Source: Cinclus cinclus
Lineage: Eukaryota; Chordata; Aves; Passeriformes; Cinclidae
Length of the DNA stretch: 64,000 nucleotides
Direction of reading: 5' to 3'
Assembly (NCBI RefSeq): GCF_963662255.1
Contig: NC_085071.1
Coordinates: forward strand, 2,382,701 to 2,446,700
Positions 1 through 10,720 of the stretch are shown here, piece after piece. Below the pieces are notes generated by a model. That model saw nothing but the letters and a program-made list of their open reading frames with translations. It had not been told where the DNA came from and ran no database searches. Both the position numbers and the translations under genes were made by a program. Within the stretch, counting starts at the first letter, position 1; the number at the start of each line of letters is the position of its first letter.

Positions 1-1249
1 GGGGGGTTCATCCCTCTGCCTGTTATCACTGAGCTGCTGCTCCCAGTCCATGCCCTCAGCTGGTACCTGACATTCTCCTTTGTCTTTGGGATCTCTCCTC
101 CTCTCTAAGACCCTTCCAAGCTCAGTTCAGAGATCAACATTATCTCGGATTTATCAGTGAGGAAGGCCTTGCCCATCCTCCCTCTGCCACTATACAACAG
201 ATTTCCAGCACCTCAGACCATCCCTGGAGTGATTTTCTGGTGATTTCCAAATTCGTACTTTTAAAAGCGGACCTTTGGCATAGACAGGGCATGGAGGGGC
301 TGCCATAGTGAGGTGAATCCAGATCCAAAGGGAGTCTGTGTCCCCAGGAAATCCCTGTCTCTGCTGCAATCAGGAATTTTCCTGCTTTTGGATCCAAGAG
401 CCATTCCAGCTCTGGCAGCTGCACCTTGGTACTCCTGCTCTGCTAATTATCCCCAACATCCATTTCAAGGTTTTACTTTCTCACCTCTCTCTGCAAAATC
501 TGGATTTTTCCTCAGATTTGGCAGGGATTTTGTGCCTTTTTTGAAAAACACAGCAAGTGGAATTTCGTAATTTTTGTGCAACAAGAGCTGCATGCAGAAA
601 AAGATTTCTCTTGGTTCATTTGCAAACTGAATTCACTTGTTTGTTTTTTATGTTATTCAAGCCTGGAACAAAGATAAAGGTTTCCCAAACTATTGCCAAA
701 TTGATTTTCAAAGGGTTTGGAGTCAACATTTCTTTTGACAGTATCAGAATACTTTGCTTCAATCAAGCTTTTGGATTTTTCCAAATTAAATAAAAGGCAA
801 TTTTTTAAACTGAAGAATGTTTCAGGCCCAAAAAATCAAAACATTTCATTCTGAACATGTCAAAACTGGCCATTTTAAATGCTTTCACATGTTTATTTTT
901 TTTTCTCTCCAATAAACAAAATTGGGCCAATGCACCATCATTTTACAAAATGCTTCAAGAGCTGACACACTTGTGTTTCCACCATAAAGAAATTGCATGG
1001 AACAAAATTTGTTAACCTCATCTCCCAAAATGGCTCTTGAAGGGGAAAAAAAAACTTCCAAGAATGAAAACATAGGAATTCCAAGGCAAAAATGAATCCA
1101 TTCGTTCTCCTTACAAACAACCTTTTCCCACTCCGATTTTTTTCGTAGCTGAATTGCAGCCACAAGGTTGGGACTCACTCAGCTGTCCCTGTGGAGGTGG
1201 ATGGTCGGGTCCCCACTGGTCTTCACTGGTTTGAACTGGGTGACAACAC
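1..1249. other. No gene recognised; left edge, partly AT-rich
   Basis: No exon-like open frame, RNA gene or recognisable repeat with clear boundaries is seen. The first 540 bases are mixed composition. From about 540 to 1160 the sequence turns strongly AT-rich, which is unusual for this GC-rich window and is listed separately. Confidence 0.5.
560..1150. repeat. Possible ancient transposon remnant (AT-rich)
   Basis: An AT-rich block with recurring ACATTTC / AAAACATTTCATT-like words in both orientations. Similar self-similar AT-rich words occur in old non-autonomous DNA elements of reptiles and birds. No terminal repeats or target-site duplication could be fixed by eye, so it may equally be unique AT-rich or conserved noncoding DNA. 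Confidence 0.25.
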
Positions 1250-1877
1250 AGGATGTGACCAGGGGTGTGTGTTCCATCACCATCTGTTAAAGCAGCTGGG
1301 CCAGTGCTCTTTATCTTTCCCACACCCATCCTTCCTCCAGGAGAGATCTCCTGTTAATGGGCCATGAGTCCCAGTGCACGGCTGATAAAATTCCATCATC
1401 CCAGTGGGAGATGCTCCACCCAGGGGGAGGAGCCGAGCATTTCCTGCCCGGATCAGATCTGAGATTTGGAACAGCAGAGCAGCCTTTTCCCACTGGATTC
1501 CAAAGGAAAACCAGACCCTTCTACATCATCACTGGAGCTTCAGAGGAAAACTGCACCTTCTCCAGGAGCACTGCTCCAACAGAACCACATCTGTCACTGC
1601 AGGACTGCAGCCACCATTTAATGGGACTGCTCCACCACCCTGAGTGACTGACGGGGGTCAGCTTGGATTCTCACTCTGCCAGTGTTTGGTTGCTTTGCAT
1701 TACTGTATTTTTATTTTAATTTTCATAGAAAGAACTGTTATTCCTATTCCCATGTCTTTGCCTGAGAGCCCCTTAATTTCAGAATTATAATAATTTGGAG
1801 GGAGGGGATTTACATTTTCCATTTCAAGACAGGCTCCTGCCTTTCTTAGCAGACACCTTGTCCTTCAAACCAAGACA
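1250..1877 (+). mobile_element. Endogenous retrovirus LTR, probably solo (songbird type)
   Basis: From memory the sequence matches a family of songbird endogenous-retrovirus LTRs. It runs from a CATCTGTTAAAGCAGCTGGG-like block through GATAAAATTCCATCATCCCA, a long body ending in an ATAGAAAGAACTGTTATTCC region (where the polyadenylation signal lies in this type), and closes near AAACCAAGACA at about 1877. No gag, pol or env sequence flanks it, so it appears to be a solo LTR. The 5' boundary (about 1190-1260) and target-site duplication were not resolved. I cannot give its family name without a database search. Confidence 0.68.
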
Positions 1878-2135
1878 CATCCCTTCCATGCTACACCTGG
1901 GATATCCCCACAGATAACTGTCCTTCCCTTCCTGTCTGGGAGCCTCCACTGGCCTCATTCCACTGAAATCCTCAGGTGAGATGTAAAAAGACCCTGGCAC
2001 AAATCTAAATCCTATGTGGGCTTCATGGGCACCAAAGGGGCCTTTCCCTGCCAATAAAATCCATCACCAGAGCAGGATCTCACTCCCAGAGCTGGATCTT
2101 TAGGCTGGAAAGGCTCTGGAATGTTCCACTCCTGG

Positions 2136-2250
2136 TGGGATGGGATGGGATGGGATGGGATGGGATGGGATGGGATGGGATGGGATGGGATGGGATGGGA
2201 TGGGATGGGATGGGATGGGATGGGATGAGATGGGATAGGATGGGATGGGA
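2136..2250 (+). repeat. (TGGGA)n microsatellite
   Basis: About 23 tandem copies of TGGGA, nearly perfect, with the only variants (TGAGA, TAGGA) near the 3' end. The strand is G-rich with a GGG run every five bases. Confidence 0.97.
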
Positions 2251-2368
2251 CTCAGCAGCCTCCAAATATCAGTGCTGTGTTTGAGGTTAATTATTCCCTA
2301 CAAATCAGTACAAGGCTGGTTCAAGGCATGGGACTGACCCCTGCCAGCTCTCCAGGGATTCACATGTT

Positions 2369-2583
2369 CACAAAATCTCCTGAACTGGAAGGATCCACCG
2401 GGACCACCCAGACCAACCCCTGTCCCTGCCCAGACCCCCCAGCAATCCCCCTGTCCATCCCTGGAGCGCTGTCCAAACGCTCCTGGAGCTCTGGCAGCCT
2501 CGGGGCCGTGCCCATTCCCTGGGGAGCCTGGGCAGTGCCCAGCACCCTCTGGCTGAGGGAAGAACCTTTCCCTGATCTCCATC
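2369..2583 (-). mobile_element. CR1 LINE 3' fragment
   Basis: The + strand starts with a degraded CACAAAATCTCCTGAACTGGA tail and continues through CTGGAGCGCTGTCCAAACGC and CTGGCAGCCTCGGGGCCGTG, the reverse complement of a CR1 3' end. The same block recurs at 20436-20812 and 35578-35750. It is 5'-truncated with no reverse transcriptase. Confidence 0.9.
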
Positions 2584-3009
2584 CTTCTTCCTCCCCCTAG
2601 GCTCCCCAGTGTCCCTTGGCTCACACAAGGGGCACCTTGTGGCAGCAGGGACAGAGCCAGGGGACAGAGACACCCCCCAGCCCCACACCCCTCTGCAGGA
2701 GCTGCCCAGCTGAGCCCAGCCAGGGCGGGAGGAGCTGATTCCCTCTGCTCCCCAGCTCCCTGGGTGATTTATGGAGTGTGAGATTAAGGGCTGGAGCTGG
2801 TAACAGTGAGCTGGGAAATGAATGAAATTGCAAAGAGGATTTATGAGTGTGACTGAACCACTCTGCCAGTGACACCAGGCAGGGACACTGGGCCATTTGG
2901 AGAAGACAGAGGGGCACTATGGCTGCAGAGAGATCTGTGACCCCATGCCAGGTGTGAGTGGGATGGACAAGCAGAATTCCATTCTTTTCCCAGTGTGCAG
3001 TAAAAGAAA
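2584..3009. other. No gene recognised
   Basis: GC-rich unique-looking sequence between two CR1 remnants. No splice-flanked open frame, RNA gene or repeat is seen. Confidence 0.5.
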
Positions 3010-3192
3010 TTATAGAACTGTAGATTATTCTGAGCTGGAAGGGACCCCCAAGGATGATCCAGTCCAACTTCCAGCCATGCACAAACACCCCAAAAATCCT
3101 ACCCTGTGCATCCCTGAGACCAGGATCCAGGAGTAAACTGTCCTGGAGCTCTGTCAGCCTCAGGGCTGTGCCCACGCCCTGGGAATTCTGGT
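3010..3192 (-). mobile_element. CR1 LINE 3' fragment
   Basis: TTATTCTGAGCTGGAAGGGA followed by CCAAGGATGATCCAGTCCAA and a CTGGAGCTCTGTCAGCCTCA block is the reverse complement of a CR1 3' end. It is degraded and truncated, and belongs to the same broad subfamily as the copy at 2369-2583. Confidence 0.88.
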
Positions 3193-4329
3193 GAATGACC
3201 AACACAGGCAAGGGGATGTACTGGGATATTCTGGACTTGCTTTGATTAATTCAAGGCGATTTAATGGATGTGAGAACCTCTCCTTTTGAGGTTTTTGTGT
3301 GTCAGATCCCTGCTGTGCTGTGAGGCCACCCTCAGGAACTGAACAGCATTGGGTGGGTTTGGAGCCACCAGCACCATGTGTCACTTGTGTGCACAGGCCC
3401 CGCGTCACTGCAGGCCAGCACAAATATTGAGAAACATTTTTCGTTCATGCATCTGCTTCTGATCCCTGAGCAGTGGGGTCTCCGCTGGCCTTGGAACTTC
3501 CTGACAGTTTCCCTGGAGGAGTGGGACATCCCCTCTCATTCTTCACCTCCAAAGACTCTGCAATCCAATATCTGCCCATCCTGGGAGTATCCTGGAGCCA
3601 CGGGCGGTGGCAGTGGAAGCTCTGGCTCTCTCCATGATGTGTCAGGGATTCAGTTTTGCCCCGAGCTCCTCACAGGCTGCCGAAGCAGGAATGTGTGCCT
3701 GAGGGTTTGTTTGACACTGGGCAGCTGAACGCGAGCCCGAGGTTTCCTGTGTTGTTTGAACCATGCCCAAACCCAACATTTCACCACCTCTCGTGCACTC
3801 TGTGTCTTCCTTCCCTAAAACCCCAGCAGCGCAAGCCCTGGGGTAAATTTTGCTCTTGAATACCTGTGGATCATATAGGTGGGGAAAGGAGTGGATCTGA
3901 GTACTTTTAAAGCAATAAGAGGAAATCCAGCTACCCCTGGGAGTTCCTGGCATGGGGAAACCGCTGCTTTCCCCCCTCCCCTGCAGCAGAGCTTCAGCAC
4001 AGCTGGAGGGAGCGGCTTGGGAGCGGCACCGGGACCACGCAGGGGTCCCAAAAAAGAAGGATCCCATCCTAGACCTGGCAGGGCAGATCCGAACGTGCCT
4101 TTCCCGAGGGGCAGCTCCCACCGAGGCACTCGGAGCTCAGCCTCGGCACAGCGGGATGCGCTGATCGAAGCCCGATGGATCGAGGGAGATCAAAGCTCGC
4201 CTTTTATCTCAGTCTCCCTTCTGCCTTCTTCCACAGCTGGAGGGCGTGTGTTCCCCTCCTTTGTAGCTGCTCCATCACCTTCTTTAAATCTTCACTTAAA
4301 GCCTTCCTTTCTTCTCCAGCAGGCAGCCG

Positions 4330-4700
4330 AGTCCTCCCCGAGTGCGCTGTTGTAATGCCCATGGAGGATCCTATTCCAGAGGCATAAATTACACGGCCCC
4401 GTGTCGGCTCCCTCTCACCGAGCATCTCTCGCAGGTAACACTTTGTGTTAAGTGCACATTAACCGGTGCCGAGCGGCTGCAGCATCACAAAGAGCGGCTG
4501 GGGGGACACCCCTCTGCCTGCTGCTCATTAGGATCAATGTCGGGATGAAGGCTGAGCTCCCCCCCTTGCTGCTGCCGGGGCTGCCATTACCTAATTGAAT
4601 CCAATGTAAGGTATTAGAGACACATTAGGAGATGACACAAATTGGGTTTGGCTCGTTCTCAGCGCCCCGGGAGGCCTCGGTCGTTGTAATGAGCACAGCG
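4330..4700. promoter_or_regulatory. Candidate conserved noncoding element
   Basis: An island with GCATAAATTACACGG, GGTAACACTTTGTGTTAAGTG and ATTACCTAATTGAATCC, then AGGTATTAGAGACACATTAG. It mixes homeodomain-type AATTA/TAATTG words with CpG-containing blocks. It has no repeat signature and no sustained open frame. Conservation is inferred from texture only. Confidence 0.3.
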
Positions 4701-5287
4701 AGAGGGAAGTGCCAGGGTGCCCCTGTCACCTCCTGGTGCAGGGGACCTCGGGGCTGGAGCCCCCAGAACAAGTCCTGTGTTCCTGCTGAGCCCCGTCACC
4801 TGCAAAAGGGGCTGGAAGTGCAGTTTGGGCAACCCCTCACAGCAGAAGGGCTCACAGGTCTGGAGGGCCACCCCAAATCCCATATCCTAGTCCCGGTGAT
4901 GAGGCATGCACCGAGTCGTTTACAGGGGCCTGGCTGCCCAAAGGAAGTGCCAGAATATCGCAGGGTCTGGCACTGAGGGCTCAGGCACAAAGTCATCAAG
5001 TGGGAGACTTTGCAGGGCTGCAGGGGATTGGTGCTGAAGAGCAAAGGCACTGCAGGCAAACCTCAGCAGAACCAGAGTTCCGGAGGCTCTGTTCCCACTT
5101 TGTTCTACCCAAAAAAAGATCATCACCTAATCCTACCATTGCCTTGGCCTTCTTCCCAGGATCCTGCAGCTCCAGGGAGCTCCTTTGGGCGCAGGGATCA
5201 CAGGGCTGGACCTGGCAGAACTCAGAGACACCAGAGCTGGAGGTGTAGGATGGACAGTGTTTCACGAATCCTTAGTACAGTCACCCA

Positions 5288-5358
5288 GCCCTCAATTCCC
5301 TCCTGGAGAAGCTCTTTGCTACCCTCAAATCCCTCCTGGAGAAGCTCTTTTCTGCCCA
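5288..5358 (+). repeat. Two-copy tandem duplication, about 33 bp
   Basis: TCCCTCCTGGAGAAGCTCTT occurs twice in a row with the same spacing, followed by diverged ends. Confidence 0.8.
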
Positions 5359-5785
5359 CAGGCGTGGGCAGGGGCAGTCTGTGCCGTGCAGGAGGAGGGT
5401 TAAAGTCCTTGATTGTGCTCACAGTGACTGCAGATGCTGCTGCTCACAGGCACCCTCCAGCCTATTTTAATATCTCACAGCAATGAGCGCTGCAGCTCAA
5501 CCACAGGCTGGAGAAAAACTTGTATCAGTTTAGAATTTACTGCCTTTTAATTTCCTGCATTATGATTTTCTGCATTTCCTGAGTTTAATTTCTTGCAATC
5601 TTTATTTTCTCATTGCTGTCCAAGAGCAGATCTGGGTCTGTTCTTCTTACTACTGAGACCAAAAATACCGCACAGCCAGCAATTCCCTGCAATGCTTTGC
5701 AATACATTTTACCTTCAACACCCTTTTTGTCCTCCCCAACCAAAAATCCCAGCCAAACCCTCCCAAAAAACAACCACTGAAACAA

Positions 5786-5820
5786 CCCATACAAAAAAAA
5801 AAAAAAAACAAAAAAAAAAC
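5786..5820 (+). repeat. A-rich homopolymer tract
   Basis: Two runs of A, about 16 and 10 bases, interrupted by a C. There is no retrotransposon body immediately upstream, so it is not clearly a retroposition tail. Confidence 0.85.
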
Positions 5821-6305
5821 CAAGAAATCCCAGCAAAAAAAGTGAAGGAATATTGAACAATCCCAAGTAAAGCTCTGCAGATCAGCCTCTGAATGTGAGT
5901 GGATAATTAGAGTTTCTGCTTAAGGTGCTCCTCTTTGAGGAACAAAATGCAGAAATTGGGCATGCAGGATGTGTTTTGAGCAGACACAACACTGCCAGGA
6001 CCTGTGTTGAGGGCCATCAGTGTCAGGCAGCAGCTGCCCCTCACCCTTCCTGCTCTCAGCATCACAATCACCACCCAGGGTCTCTCCCTTGTTCGGTTTT
6101 AGTCGAGGAGCACCACGTGGTTAACTCAGGGTCATCTGTCTTCATGGCACCTTGTCCCAGTGCCCTGGAGCACAGCAGGGTTGGTGCTGGCCAGGACGCT
6201 CCAGGACACAAGAGAGGCACCAGTGAATGGTGGCACAAGGGTGGCACAGCCAGGGGAGGCAGGAAATCTCTCCCTGGAGCAGAGAATTTGTGATCCCAAC
6301 ATTAT

Positions 6306-6455
6306 CTGCCGCAGCCCCAGGGTTGCCAGAACTCCAGGAGCGTTTGGACAACGCTCCCAGGAGCAGGGTGGGATTGTTGGGATGTCCTGGGCACAGCCAG
6401 GAGCTGGACTGATGATCCTCCCAACTCAGGATATTCCATGATTCTGCAGTTCTGG
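6306..6455 (+). mobile_element. CR1 LINE 3' fragment
   Basis: GGGTTGCCAGAACTCCAGGA, GCGTTTGGACAACGCTCCCA and the terminal CAACTCAGGATATTCCATGATTC follow the order of a CR1 3' end in forward orientation. It is truncated to the last 150 bases. Confidence 0.85.
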
Positions 6456-7030
6456 GCCTGTGAAGTGCCAGGAGGATGCAGATTTGGGCTGTTCTCTGCG
6501 AGGCCGGGCTGAGGAGCAGGTCCTGGATGCTGGCAAGGAAGATGAGGGTCTCCTGCTGAGCACTGTGACACTTTGCTAAAGTGTTCTGAGAGCTCTTCCT
6601 TCCCAACCCAGGCAGCTAATGGCTGGTTTATGTCCTGAAGCATGAGGGTTTAGGTCCCCTGCAGATTTTTATCCCATTTAATGTAACTGTAGATATCCTC
6701 TGTATTCATATAAATGAATAATCCTTTCTGAATCCTTCTAAGCACTTTGCCTTAGCAGGCTGGATGTTATTAATCATAATGCTCTGCACTTAGACAGCAT
6801 TTTACCTATTCACAGCGCTGAACAAACACTGCCTAATTAACCCTCCCCATGCCAAGGGAGGTGATTATCACCCTTGCTGTATGGGGGGGAAGGTGGCACC
6901 AAATGTGTCAGTGAGTGGGGATTTGGGGTCAGGGCTGCCTCTTTCTCCTCTTTCCCTGTGCCAGTGGGCACAGGTCAGTCTCTGTGGCTATAGACCTACT
7001 CAAAACTTCAATTTCCTTCCTGACAATTCA
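6456..7030. other. No gene recognised
   Basis: A short unique stretch, AT-rich from about 6660 to 6860, with a possible old SINE/LINE-derived block (see 6745-6880). No coding signal is seen. Confidence 0.5.
6745..6880 (-). repeat. Possible ancient MIR/L2-like remnant
   Basis: The order GCATTTTACCTATTCACAGC, ACAAACACTGCCTAATTAAC and GGGAGGTGATTATCACC parallels the complement of MIR-type sequence (lower-case level, stepwise similarity only). Such relics are known in birds. Conserved noncoding DNA is the alternative. Confidence 0.3.
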
Positions 7031-7348
7031 TAAAAGCACAGCATGGAAGGGCCTTAAAGCTCAGCCGGTTCTTCCTTCCACCGTGGACATCTTCTAATAT
7101 CCCAGGCTGCTCCAAGCCCCATCCAGCCTGGCCTTGGACACTTCCAGAGATCCAGGAGCAGCCACAGCTGCTCTGGGCACCCTGTGCCAGGGCCTCACCA
7201 CCCTCACAGGGAAGAATTTTTCCCTAATTTTTAATCTAATCCTACTTTCTGTCAGTTTAAAGCCACCCCCCTTGTCCTGTCCTTACGTGCCCTTGTGAAG
7301 AGTCCCTTGTGAAGATTTCCTCTCCCCCTTTCCTGTAGAATTCTGGGA
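7031..7348 (-). mobile_element. CR1 LINE 3' fragment
   Basis: GCATGGAAGGGCCTTAAAGC, GGCCTTGGACACTTCCAGAG, GCAGCCACAGCTGCTCTGGG, AAGAATTTTTCCCTAA and TTTAAAGCCACCCCCCTTGT occur in CR1 order on the complementary strand. The terminal octamers are eroded. Confidence 0.93.
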
Positions 7349-7591
7349 CAACATCATTTAATTCCCCTACAACCAACTGGCTTTTTGCACTGGAAGTGCA
7401 GAGAGCTGAAAACTAGAACTAAAACCATTTAATTAGCTAAACAGAAATCAGCACTGCAAAAAGCGAGATGTTCTTGGGGGCAATTTTTGTCTCATCAAAG
7501 CAATGGGGACTTGGGATGGGTGGAGGGAAATGCCACCAGAGCAGCTTGGGCTGGGTTTGCTGTGCAGCCACCACCAGCGGCAGAGGAATAG

Positions 7592-7646
7592 TGATGATGC
7601 TGATGATGATAACAATAACAATAACAACAACAACAACAACAACAAC

Positions 7647-7698
<52 letters not shown>
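7592..7698 (+). repeat. Compound (GAT)n(AAC)n(AAT)n microsatellite
   Basis: Short GAT repeats lead into about 10 AAC-type units and then about 17 perfect AAT units. The AAT block is the longest uninterrupted trinucleotide run in the window and is likely polymorphic. Polyasparagine, polyisoleucine and polytyrosine frames through it are by-products. Confidence 0.97.
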
Positions 7699-8000
7699 TT
7701 CCTGTGCCTGGGTTCCCTGCAGCATCCTGTGCAGACGGATCCCAGAGCACATTAGAAATGGGGTTGCTGCTGTCACTCCTGCTCAGGCTGGGTTGTCACA
7801 AATGCCACACAGCTGAGAGCCAGGCTGGAGCAACCTGGGCACGGGGCAGCTGCCCAGAGCCTCTGGTGTCCCCTGGGGGGGCCCGAGGCTCTGAGACACC
7901 CCAGCAGGGCTGGCACAGCCCCTGTCACACTCTGCTGTGCCACCCCTGCCAGCTCTCTGAGCCGAGTGCCTCAAGTGCTGTGTGTGCTCCAAATATATCC

Positions 8001-8118
8001 CAGACTGGTTTGGGTTGGAAGGAACCTTAAATCCCATCCAGTGCCACCCCTGCCATGGGCAGGGACACCTCCCACTGTCCCAGGCTGCTTCCAGCCCTGT
8101 CCAGCACTTCCAGGGATG
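8001..8118 (-). mobile_element. CR1 LINE 3' fragment
   Basis: TGGTTTGGGTTGGAAGGAAC, CCATGGGCAGGGACACCTCC and CACTTCCAGGGATGAGG are the last ~120 bases of CR1 in reverse orientation. Confidence 0.93.
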
Positions 8119-8154
8119 AGGAGTTCATAACCTTCAAAGTTCAAATCCTTGCTT

Positions 8155-8222
8155 CTTTTGCAATGTGACCTAAGAGAAGTTGCTGTCCTGTGCCTCAGTT
8201 TCCCCAAGCAATGACATGGAGG
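8155..8222 (+). repeat. MIR-like SINE fragment
   Basis: AATGTGACCTAAGAGAAGTT followed by GTCCTGTGCCTCAGTTTCCC resembles the MIR core order (…GTGACCTTGGGCAAG… then …TGCCTCAGTTTCC…). Divergence is high. Confidence 0.4.
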
Positions 8223-8469
8223 GCAGCTCTGCTCTACATTTGAGGCCAGAAGGAAAAACCCTTTGCAGGGAGCAACAGAACAGAATCTCCTGGGGTTTGG
8301 AGGTGGTGCTTCCATGTCACCCCTTATCCATGCCAGGGAATTCAATTGGGATGCCCGCACAAAGGAGAAATCCCCTCTCCCCCTTGGCTGCTCCATGGTT
8401 TCCCTGGGAGAGCAGTGGAAGGTGATGAATTGCTCAGGAGGGAAGGCAGTGGTGCCCTTTCTGTTTGTG

Positions 8470-8595
8470 TGGAGTGTGTCTAATATACTGATATATGCTG
8501 CATTCATCCCTTTTAAATATAAATCAATAAGCTGCTGTATTTCAAACGGGGAGCGAGCGCAGGGCAGTCAATGTGCAGTATAAATGTCTTCATCC
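8470..8595. promoter_or_regulatory. Candidate noncoding element (AT-rich island)
   Basis: Contains TCTAATATACTGATATATGC, TTTTAAATATAAATCAATAA and GTGCAGTATAAATGTC in otherwise GC-rich DNA. No repeat family is recognised. The regulatory role is inferred from composition only. Confidence 0.2.
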
Positions 8596-8937
8596 CCTGG
8601 GGTGCCCCTGGCTGGCCTGGAGGGCTGCTGCTCACAGGCACCCAGGGACAGCAGACGTGCTCAGGCTTTTCCAGAGAGCTGTGCCAAGAACCCAGGGGAA
8701 CCATGGCAGGGTTTTCCCCACGTCCTGAGGCTGCCAAGGTCCTGGGCAGCAGCAGCAGCAGCACAGAACCAGCACCATACCTGCCCTGCAGGGAGGCACT
8801 TGCACCCTTGAGAGCCAAACTGGGACCAAACAGCTCATCCCAATGCCTGCTGGGCAGCCTGGGGGGTTGGCAGCAGCTCAGACCAAGCCAGCAGTATCTG
8901 CTCACAGCCTGGAAAGCCAACGGTGTCCTGGGCTGAT

Positions 8938-9478
8938 CCCACAGCATGGGCAGCAGGGAAGAGGGGATTCTGTCCCGCTCAGGTGAGACCCCACCTGCAC
9001 AGCTGACCCCAGCCCTGGGAATTCCAACGCCAGCAGCACCTGCAGCTGCTGGAGAAAGCCCAGAGGAATCCAGGGAGCTGCTGCAGGGCTGGAGCCCCTC
9101 TGGAGCCAGGCTGGGAAAGCTGGGGGTGCTCACCTGGAGAGGAGAAGGCTCCAGGAGAGCTCAGAGCCCCTGGCAGGGCCTGAAGGGGCTCCAGGAGAGC
9201 TGGACAGGGACTGGGGACAAGGCATGGAGGGACAGGACACAGGGAATGGCTTCCACTGCCACAGGGCAGGGCTGGGTGGGATCTTGGGAAGGAATTGTTC
9301 CCTGGCAGGGTGGGCAGGGCTGGGATGGAATTCCCAGAGCAGCTGTGGCTGCCCCTGGATCCCTGGCAGTGCCCAAGGCCAGGTTGGACACTGGGGCTTG
9401 GAACCACCTGGGATAGTGGGGGAGGAACCAGATGGTCTTTAAGGTTCCTTCCTAACAAATCCCTTTGGGATTCCATAA
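8938..9478 (+). mobile_element. CR1 LINE 3' fragment, young subfamily
   Basis: The longest CR1 fragment here. It begins near GGCAGCAGGGAAGAGGGGAT and GGTGAGACCCCACCTGCACA, passes through the GGTGCTCACCTGGAGAGGAG block, and ends with CTTTAAGGTTCCTTCC. About 260 bases (9140-9400) are essentially identical to the copies at 38336-38750 and 47068-47440, including a diagnostic GGCAGGGCTGGGATGGAATT segment that replaces the CCCTGGCACAGGGTGCCC seen in older copies. The open frame through it reflects this subfamily's stop-poor 3' region. The reverse transcriptase is not present. Confidence 0.95.
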
Positions 9479-10139
9479 TTTCACTTTTCCCTCCCTGGGC
9501 ACCATGGCTGAGGGCTCTGTCTCTGTGTGAGGTGCGTGGCCGGGGCTGTGATGCTCAGGTTCAGCCCCTCACACTCTGCAGGAGGAGTGAGGGCCTCACC
9601 TGCACTTCTGTCCCAGCTGTTGGTCCCTCCATCCTTGTCCAAAGATCCCCAGGTGCCAGGGACCTCGGGCTGCAGGTGCATCATGGGCCTGGGCCATCCT
9701 TTCTGCAGAGTCTGTATCCCACTTTAATTGATCCTGTAAAAACCCCTGGGCTTGGGCTGTGGCTGCAGCAGCACCAGAAGCCCCCAGACCCACGGCAGAC
9801 CCCACCCAGCTGTGTCCTGCAGTGCTGGAGCTCTGGGCTCAGCTGGGTGAACCCCAGGGATGAAAATCACCCTGGACCCAGCACCTGGACGTGGAGCAGG
9901 GACTCAGCTCCTCCTGCCAGTCTCGTTCTGGCTCCAATAATCTGTGCAATAAATTCAGATTTTCCTCTCTGGTTTCCTGCCTGTCACTCCTGTCAGTCCA
10001 TGCTCACACAGGGTGACCCCAGCAGTGCTCATGGGGGTCAGCAAAACCCCCTCCACAAAACAAAAATAAATCCAAATGATGCCTCCAGCCACATCCACTC
10101 CTCCGTCTCCTTCACCTGCTGGGAGCTGAGCAATAGCAC

Positions 10140-10720
10140 TGCTGCTATGAGAGTTTAAAAAATTAAATAAAATCTACTCCTCACAATTGCAAAATGGTTT
10201 CAGATCCAATGACTGCTAATTATACAACAGTTTCAGATCTAGGCTATTATTTATGATCAAAAAATGTCAATTTGTATAGACTCCAACATTTCACCTACTA
10301 AAAAGCTCACCCATTAATTCGTGTTGCATTTAAATGTTCATTTTAGGCCAGATTTCTCTGGTTAATGCACATGATTCTCTTTCAAGTCCTTTGGAAGCCA
10401 GAGTTGAAGTTGAAAAGGAGAAGTGGTCCCTTTTCTGGAATCTTCTGCTCAGAGAAAAAAAAAATGTTAATTATCCCTCAATATTTTATTAATAATCAAT
10501 TTCTTATGATTATTTTTTTAATGAGACGTCATTACATAAATGCCCTCATTTTCTGGAGTGCATGTGATATTTGTAAGAGCCTGTGATACAGTTTGCATGA
10601 ATAATTCCCATTCAATTGACTATTCCCAAACTGTTCCCTTCAATCCTTGGCTATTTATTACTGGAGATGTGTGGCTAGCCACTCCACTTGCGGGGTATAA
10701 TTGCTAATTGGATGAGTGGA
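10140..10720. promoter_or_regulatory. Candidate conserved noncoding element, AT-rich
   Basis: About 580 bases of strongly AT-rich sequence with ACTGCTAATTATACAACAG, CACCCATTAATTCGTGTTGC and GGTATAATTGCTAATTGG. Homeodomain-type TAATTA/TAATTG cores occur several times. No repeat family is recognised. Conservation must be tested by alignment. Confidence 0.3.

Larger units (their letters stand above)
3193..6305. other. No gene recognised; about 3.1 kb
   Basis: No gene is supported. It holds a CpG-richer patch at about 4000-4200, a candidate regulatory island (4330-4700), a short tandem duplication (5288-5358) and an A-rich tract (5786-5820). Open frames up to 159 codons at 3642-4129 have no recognisable domain and run on both strands, as expected of GC-rich noncoding DNA. 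Confidence 0.5.
8119..8937. other. No gene recognised
   Basis: Unique-looking DNA with a MIR-like fragment at 8155-8222 and an AT-rich island at 8470-8595. Overlapping open frames on both strands (up to 206 codons at 8513-9133, minus) run into the neighbouring CR1 and show no domain. Confidence 0.5.

Noticed and set aside
2136..2250. Telomere-like G-rich repeat
   Set aside because: The unit is TGGGA, not TTAGGG; an ordinary microsatellite.
7495..7776. Poly-Asn, poly-Ile, poly-Leu and poly-Tyr frames
   Set aside because: Consequences of the AAC/AAT microsatellite.
9295..10158. 287-codon plus frame
   Set aside because: Starts inside the CR1 3' region and reads through into unique DNA without a recognisable domain.
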